NCBI GenBank assembly: GCA_947650365.1
Contig: OX393557.1
Coordinates: forward strand, 1,550,001 to 1,614,000
Length of the DNA stretch: 64,000 nucleotides
Reading direction: 5' to 3'
DNA from: Chamaelirium japonicum
Taxonomy: Eukaryota; Streptophyta; Magnoliopsida; Liliales; Melanthiaceae
Shown: positions 58,008 to 64,000 of the stretch, in pieces
Position numbering within the stretch: position 1 is the stretch's first letter
Layout: each line of letters starts with the position of its first letter
Made by a program: the position numbers and the translations under genes
The notes under the pieces: generated by a model
What the model saw: only the letters and a program-made list of their open reading frames with translations
Database searches by the model: none
Told to the model about the DNA's origin: nothing

Positions 58008-59476
58008 TTTATACTTTTTTTGAGAACCACAATTGTGCTTCCCGATACCTCGTCATCATCTGGTTGATCCTAACCACTAGATCTCCTGTAGTCCTAACCG
58101 CTAGCTAGATCTCCTGTAGAGGAGATCGAGTACAATATTATGCAATAAAGTTGAAGATTAGTGTTTTTTAAGAGTGGAGGGGACTGACATAGGGCAGTTG
58201 CACACAGATAATCCCAATCCCAGCCATTGAAAATCAATCGGTAGCCACGGATCCAGATCCGGCGGCTACAAATCAAGACTTCAACACCATCAGGCTTCAC
58301 CTTTGAAATGAGAAGATATCACTTTCCTTTATAGCCGAGCAATCCGTGGCAGTCCATGAAAGACCAATCTGCAACCAATGACCAATATCCCATGGCCAGC
58401 AATAAAAACACCGACACCACCAAGATTCATCCTAAGGATTTTATTTCGTTTTTAATTTTCATTTATGTAACCATATATTCATTCAAGCCTATAGAAGGCC
58501 GGCCACCAATGCTTGCAGTTTGGATAGTCCTTGAATCGCATCATGCATTTCCTTGTTGTTTCTTCTTCTTGTCTTGTTCTTGGTGGATTCGAAGACTAGC
58601 TTGGTGGATTCATCCACCAAGGTTTGTTCGTGACAAAGACATACAAGCTTCTTCACCCCTTCCTCACGATTGATTATTCCGCTCGTATCAGATGATCTAA
58701 CCTGTACGTACAATGCTAGGCGTATTAAGAAAGCAAATGTCGAAAGACAAAAGTTCACTCGCCATGCCAATCTAGAGCAACGTCGTTTGTGATGAATAAC
58801 GAATTTGTTGATGAGACTATCTGAAGGGTCCTTTTCACTATTGAGCGTCCATTTACTGGGGAGTTCGAAGAAGTAGACAGCTTTATAAAAGAAAAAGGAT
58901 TGGAACAACAAACCTTCAACCATTGGAATGCGACCAAACAAATTAGCTTAGATAGACTTGGAAGAAAAAGCAGGAAAAGACGGAGAAAAAGCAAGAGTTG
59001 ATTCTGTCGATAGAAAGATGGAATGAGATAATCCTCTACTTTTGAAAGTCGCTGCGCAAAAGATCTGCATGACAGGAAATCCATACAGTAATAGCACCTA
59101 CTTGGGCAATCCAACAATTGTGCTCTTTGAATAAAAACAAATTAGTTTAGGTTGCATGAGACTAAGATTAGTAGACATGGTTAGTTTTTTTTTTTTCTTC
59201 TAAGTTGTCGGCCCAACAACCAGTCATCCACTATCTGGATTACATAACATAGTCTACTTCCAAAGGCAAAATGGATCAGAAGGTAAAATTGACGATGAGA
59301 AATTTAAATCAGATAAAATAAATCTACATAAAAGAAGAAACATAATTGAACAAGCTAATGCCAGTCTTCCTTCTCCAAATTCTAAGATGTTAATAAATTC
59401 AAGATACTATTGAATATAAAAGGAAAATAGGAAGACTCTGTATCAGCTCCATGCTTTACTTTGTCTCCTAGAGATC

Positions 59477-59524
<48 letters not shown>

Positions 59525-59685
59525 ACAAAGGAAGCATCACTGATAATGAAAAGTACAGGTTATCAATGTGAGCACTTAAATTTAAAACAGAAAATAACTA
59601 GGAAATAAGAGCCGTTTCCCCCGTTAAATGAGGCAATTGCCTTTCCCACAATTCCAATATTCATCAGAGCATGCGAGCGCACGTC
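58008..59685. other. Intergenic downstream of the F-box gene
   Basis: I do not recognise a gene. Open stretches on minus between 58489 and 59117 encode lysine/arginine-rich and Leu/Phe-rich text with no known motif. A short duplication CTAGATCTCCTGTAG occurs near 58077 and 58112. Confidence 0.3.
59481..59522. repeat. (GA)21 microsatellite
   Basis: An uninterrupted GA run about 160 bp beyond the stop codon of the F-box gene, possibly in its 3' UTR. Confidence 0.95.
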
Positions 59686-60981
59686 TCAGCAGCCCATTAT
59701 TGCACAATTGTAAACAAAAGCACCAGCTCGTTCCCTGACAGAGAGCACATCCCAATCTGCTCCAGCAATATTTCCCTCCTCCGGGCACCAAGAGTGCAAC
59801 ACAATGACTTCACCTCGAGCCCCTCTTTGGCCGCCAACCACAAGTAACTTGTCACCACATGCCTTGAATGCAAGTCCCCACCCATTGTAAGAGTTGGCTC
59901 TAACAGGCAACGGCCTGATGACGTTCCAACTATTGTTTGCCTTATCGTACTTCTTCACCTCATTTGTTGACTGATCTGCAGCATAAAGCTGATTATTTAC
60001 AACTGCAACTAGAGGGGGAGACTGAGTAGCTACATTACCACGAGGGTACATATTTCTGATCCTCCTCCATGTCCTTGTTCCAAGGTTGAACACCTCACCA
60101 CAAGTTAGAGAATCTGTATGGCTCGACATCCCCCCTATAACATAAAACATTCCATCCATAAAAAAGCCCGAACACATTTTGCGCGGCAACTTCATATCCG
60201 GTAAAGTTTCCCAGGTGCCCGACTCCGAATTGTACAACTCAGCACATTTTAGAACATGACCATTCTTGTCGCTTCCTCCAGCGACAATAGCAATCTCTCC
60301 AGAGCTGCTGGACCCAAACAGACAACGTGGCAAGTTCATCAACGGGCATCTCACCCAATCACGCCTGACTAAGCTATACATCCAGATGGCAAAACCTGTT
60401 AATTCCCGACCAAAAACGAGAAGCTGAGTCCCCACAGCAAGAGACTCCTTGTCGGCACAGGAAAAGCACTCATCACATGGCATCCTTGGCAGCCTCATCC
60501 ATCTCTGTCGGATAGGGTCGAATGCTTCCCAAGGCATCAAACTACATGCTAAATACACCCAGTGCTCAATCATACCAAGTTTCCTCCTCAATTTGTACAG
60601 ATATCCACTGGTGATCAATAAGTTGAACTTTTTATTCAGACAAGCAAGCGAAGGATAGTCAGATCTACTTGTCCAGGCCAGACAATCTAGTGTGGTATCA
60701 TCATTTAGGCTGGGAATGAGGCACTCACTTGATTTTTGGCCATTGTAATCGCTTCCAGATCGTGTCTTAACCCCAGTCTTCTTCTCCTCCTCCAATCCTG
60801 TATGATATAGATTACGCTTATAATACAAATCTTTCTCTAAAATATTTCTTCTCAACTCTTTTAACAACTTCCCACATTCAGCCAATAGCACGTACGCCAA
60901 TATATATTTCTGAAAAGAACCACGGTCCTGCTGAAATGATCTGGAGAGTTGTGAAAGTGCACATCCTTGAGCACTGACCAT
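59686..60981 (-). CDS. F-box/kelch-repeat protein, SKIP11-like
   Basis: This is the only intact host gene seen. It would act as the substrate receptor of an SCF (Skp1-Cullin-F-box) ubiquitin ligase. A divergent F-box region ([20 protein letters not shown] and [13 protein letters not shown]) is followed by [21 protein letters not shown], a signature of plant SKIP11/At1g74510-type proteins. Kelch units follow: [51 protein letters not shown] and [14 protein letters not shown]. It ends [10 protein letters not shown], also typical. The frame is open from 61146, but I choose ATG 60981 ([23 protein letters not shown]) because it aligns with the family N-terminus and gives 431 residues, a usual length. 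No introns interrupt the CDS, as in relatives. The F-box core is less conserved than in relatives. Confidence 0.88.
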   Translation of the reverse strand: MVSAQGCALSQLSRSFQQDRGSFQKYILAYVLLAECGKLLKELRRNILEKDLYYKRNLYHTGLEEEKKTGVKTRSGSDYNGQKSSECLIPSLNDDTTLDCLAWTSRSDYPSLACLNKKFNLLITSGYLYKLRRKLGMIEHWVYLACSLMPWEAFDPIRQRWMRLPRMPCDECFSCADKESLAVGTQLLVFGRELTGFAIWMYSLVRRDWVRCPLMNLPRCLFGSSSSGEIAIVAGGSDKNGHVLKCAELYNSESGTWETLPDMKLPRKMCSGFFMDGMFYVIGGMSSHTDSLTCGEVFNLGTRTWRRIRNMYPRGNVATQSPPLVAVVNNQLYAADQSTNEVKKYDKANNSWNVIRPLPVRANSYNGWGLAFKACGDKLLVVGGQRGARGEVIVLHSWCPEEGNIAGADWDVLSVRERAGAFVYNCAIMGC

Positions 60982-61425
60982 GGTTTCCAACTTGCTATTT
61001 TGCATCTCCATCTCTCCCCGTGGCTTCTCGAATGAACTCAGAACCATCAGGGGCTTCGCAATCGCACACGCACTGCTCAAGAGAGATGTAAACGGAAAAA
61101 AAAAAGTTGCTGAGAATGAAGAAACATTGTCATCTATCCAAATCACTCAAATTTCCCATCAACTGAAAAAATCATTCTACAGGCTTCAAAGCATCACTAG
61201 AAAAGAGAGAAACATATCGATTGCTAGCGACATGCATAAAGGAGAAAAATAGTCAAGAATTGGCATCAATCTAATAGGAGGAAAATAACCAAGTCATTAT
61301 CTATCATAACCAAATAGAAGAAGAAAAAAACAGTATCTAATGTGGACAAAGGAAGCGACCAGATAACCATTACCATCAAGCCTTGTGATGCAGATGCAGG
61401 ACACAAAAGGATGAACCTTCAAATC
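60982..61425 (-). promoter_or_regulatory. 5' UTR / upstream region of the F-box gene
   Basis: A strong splice acceptor (TTTTTTCAG on minus, AG at 61164-61163) suggests a 5' UTR intron. A possible donor GTAATG lies near 61373-61368. A short upstream ORF starts after the acceptor (ATGGGAAATTTG). Only ~445 bp separate the ATG from the Copia LTR at 61426-61564. Confidence 0.4.
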
Positions 61426-61564
61426 TGTTAGAAGATGACGGCTAGAGTTTGGAGAGAATGGAATAGCTCTTTATTAGGGGACTAAGCCCAATATTTAAGT
61501 ACAGTATTACATAACGAATCCGACCCAACTATACATAAAACCCGACCCCTCATGTACATTAACA
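61426..61564 (-). repeat. Short Copia 3' LTR, 139 bp
   Basis: On minus it begins TGTTAATGTACATGAGGGG and ends CTTCTAACA. A minus AATAAA lies at about 61475-61470. It sits on the same strand as, and upstream of, the F-box gene. Confidence 0.8.
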
Positions 61565-61576
61565 CTCCCCCTCAAA
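61565..61576 (-). other. Short Copia polypurine tract
   Basis: TTTGAGGGGGAG on minus abuts the LTR. Confidence 0.8.
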
Positions 61577-61843
61577 CCCACGATGGATCATATACCGAGA
61601 GTTTGCTGATAAGATACCGGAAGCGAGCAATTGTCAGGGGCTTCATGAGGAAGTTAGTAGTCTACTCTATCGAGTGAATGAATGGCAAGAAAATAGTGTG
61701 GGCGAGAACCTCCTGATGAACATAGTGACAGTCAACCTCAATATGTTTCGTTCAATCATGAAAGACCGGATTGATAGCAATTTAAATAGCACTCCGGTTG
61801 TCATAAAAGAAATGAGTGGGCTCGGAGATCACTACTCCCAAGT

Positions 61844-63886
61844 CTAGAAGGAGGCGACAAAGCTAGACAATCTTTGCAGTGGTGGAAGCCATAGCCCTGT
61901 ATTCGGCTTCCGTGCTAGAGCGAGCAACTGACTCTTGTTTCTTACTACGCCAAGAAATGAGGGAGTCACCAAGGAACACAGTACCCAGTGGTAGAACGGC
62001 GAGTAACATCTCATGCCCAGCCTACATCGGAGTAGGCACGCAGCACTAGTAGAGAGGTGGAAGGAAGAAGCAACGAATAGGTGATGGTGCCAGTAGATAG
62101 TGGATGATCCAAAGGACCACTGCGTAGTGAATAAAACGAGGAGCCTGAACAAACTGACTGACAATACCTACAGCATGGGCAATGTCTGGCCTAGTCATAG
62201 CGAGATAGAATAGCATCCCAACCAATCTTTGGTATCTGGAAACGTAATGGAAAGGCTCACCATCTGTAGAAAGGAGCTTCAAGTTGAGCTCCATTGGTGT
62301 GTCAGCAGTGCGAGAGTCAGTGATAGCAGCATCGGTAAGGATGTCAGAAATGTAGTTCTGCTAGGAGATCAACAGTCCACAAGCTGACCGGGTAATATCA
62401 AGATCAAGAAAGCAGCGAAGAGGGTCCAGATCCTTTATCTCGAACTAACTCTGGAAGTGATGCTAAAGGGATGCTATGGTGGAACTGTCGTCCCCAGTGA
62501 TGATCATATCATCCACATACAGAAGTAGAACAGCAAGATCCTAACTGGAGGAATGGGTGAACAGGGCAAAGTCAGAGTGTCGCTCTACTAACCCAGCGGT
62601 TAGAACTGCACTGCGAAATCGCTTAAACCAGGCACAAGGGGTCTGCTTGAGCCCATAGATTGCCTGATGCAGACGATGCAGGAGCTATGTACACCTCCTC
62701 TGAGAGGTCACCATAAAGAAAGACATTTGTCACGTCCATCTGATGGAGAGGCCACCCTCGAGCAGCTGCCACAACTATGAGGGTGCGAACGATGGTCATC
62801 CGAGCAACTGGAGCAAACATCTCTTCATAGTCAATTCCATACTTCTGAGAGAAGCCACGAGTAACAAGACGAGTCTTGTGCCACTCAATAGAACCATCAG
62901 GTCGAGTCTTGACCTTAAAGATCCATTTGCAGTTGACAGGCACCACGCTTAAGGGACAAGTAATCAAATCCCAAGTCTAAGTCCACTAAAAGGCCTCAAG
63001 TTCTGCTGTTATGGCATGTCGCCATTATGGATGCAAAACTGCCTCCCGGTACGACTTGGGCTCCCGGTGGGTGTTGAGATCAGTAAGAAAGACCTGGTAT
63101 GACGAAGAGGAGGCAGAATATCCATAGGTGTCAAAAAAGGCAAAGGTAAAAGTAGAGTAGCCAGACCTGTCAGGAGAGTAGTCATATCTGTCAGGAAGAT
63201 GATGTTCGCACACAGGGTAGCACCGAACAGGGGCAGGATCCGCGACCGGAGAGGAGGGAGCAACTGCAGGCGAAGGAGTACCAGTGAAGGTAGTCTCGAT
63301 AGGGTAACTATGGAGGTACAAACGTAGACACACATGTAGGTGGTGGTGGTTGAGGTGGGGGAAATGGAGGAGGCATGGTAGGTGGAGATAGAGGAGACCA
63401 GGGAGGTGAAGGTGGTGAAAGAGGTGGTGGAATAGACAAAGGGGAGGACCTAGTAGGGGAAGACGGAGAAAATAATGGGAGGGAAATGAACGGTGGGGGT
63501 GAAGAATGAGATAGAAGCGGTGGTGAAAGAACATGTGATTCAGTGAAGAAGAACAAGACATTCTTAACAAAAGAGATATGGCGGGAGACACGAATCCAAC
63601 GAGCCAAGAGATTGTAGCATCGATAACCTTTGTGATCCCGACTGTGACCCAAGTGAACACACTTGACAAACCTGGTAGAAAGTTTGCTATACTCATGAGA
63701 AGGTACGAGGACGAAACACGTACACCCAAAGGTACGAAAAAGATAGTAGTCAGGTAGACTGGAGTAGAGACGTTCGGACGGAGTAGCGCCAGATAAAGCA
63801 GAGGACGAAGTAATGTTAATGAGGTGAACATTAGTTATAACAGCTTCAGCCCAGTAAGAGTGAGGAACCGAAGCAGAGAGAAGCAA
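61844..63886 (-). pseudogene. Short Copia pol (integrase to RNase H), broken
   Basis: Integrase C-terminal part at 63886-63308 (ASVPHSYWAEAVITNVHLIN, FGCTCFVLVPSHEYSKLSTR, then a Pro/Ser-rich spacer). RT from 62967 (VNCKWIFKVKTRPDGSIEWH, GIDYEEMFAPVARMTIVRTL, HQMDVTNVFLYGDL), with YVDDMII near 62520-62500 in another frame. Next come YQRLVGMLFYLAMTRPDIAH near 62240-62180 and RNase H text [12 protein letters not shown] near 61920-61885. The frame changes several times, so it is non-functional. Confidence 0.85.
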
Positions 63887-64000
63887 AACTTGTGCTGTCT
63901 CAAGAACATGACAATGCTTGCGTTCGGCGACTCTGTTCTGCTCATGGGTGTGGGGATAGGACTACTGGTGAAGAGTGCCGTGAGATTGTAGGATCTCATG

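Larger units (their letters stand above)
61426..64000 (-). mobile_element. Short-LTR Copia element, 3' part (runs off the window)
   Basis: The 3' LTR, polypurine tract and Copia pol traces are on minus. The 5' LTR would lie beyond 64000. The short LTR and the integrase/RT text suggest the Ale/Retrofit-like group (inference). Several stops and frameshifts. Confidence 0.85.

Noticed and set aside
58489-59117. Possible small gene on minus
   Set aside because: Open stretches lack recognisable domains, good starts or splice logic; left as unassigned intergenic.

Overview
This is a plant nuclear window, probably from a monocot with a large, retrotransposon-rich genome. The evidence is five LTR-retrotransposon copies with plant-type Copia or Gypsy domains and one LTR element carrying only a gag-like ORF, plant hAT-type MITEs, a tRNA-derived SINE, and one intact F-box/kelch gene of the plant SKIP11 type. 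The monocot call is inference; nothing here fixes the species. About three quarters of the window is LTR-retrotransposon sequence. Every LTR element is on the minus strand, as is the host gene.

Layout. 1-1445: decayed LINE-type ORF with a zinc knuckle. 2468-2942: a SINE and a small MITE. 3174-10316: Copia-1, with a perfect 5-bp target-site duplication (TSD), inserted into an older hAT-like MITE whose two ends lie at 3141 and 10548. 12054-13196: a hAT-like non-autonomous DNA element. 15413-28184: a 12.8-kb Tat/Retand-like Gypsy element with gag-pol on minus, an intron-containing gene on the opposite strand, a 118-bp tandem array and 43-bp minisatellites in both LTRs. 28698-35419: a non-autonomous gag-only element with 1.9-kb LTRs and a second unusual ORF. 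36139-46406: an old Copia element with 2.3-kb LTRs and wrecked coding sequence. 46407-49285: minisatellite and polypyrimidine/polypurine DNA. 49286-56377: Copia-2, a close relative of Copia-1 with nearly identical LTRs. 57745-58000: another MITE. 59686-60981: the F-box/kelch gene. 61426 to the window end: a short-LTR Copia element directly upstream of that gene.

How the parts relate. Copia-1 and Copia-2 are two copies of one family with different lesions. Copia-1 lost the protease active site through a 115-bp microhomology deletion. Copia-2 carries three stop codons. The four stops that can be compared between the copies are all Gln codons changed by C-to-T on the coding strand, as expected from cytosine deamination in silenced DNA. 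Hand comparison of LTR pairs gives an approximate age order: Copia-2 youngest, then Copia-1 and the Gypsy element, with the gag-only element and the 2.3-kb-LTR Copia much older.

The most unusual biology is in the Gypsy element. It has a plus-strand gene with its own TATA box, two introns, an acidic tail, a coiled coil and a poly(A) signal. A 118-bp hairpin/palindrome array sits upstream of it, and a set of hairpin repeats with compensatory base changes sits downstream.
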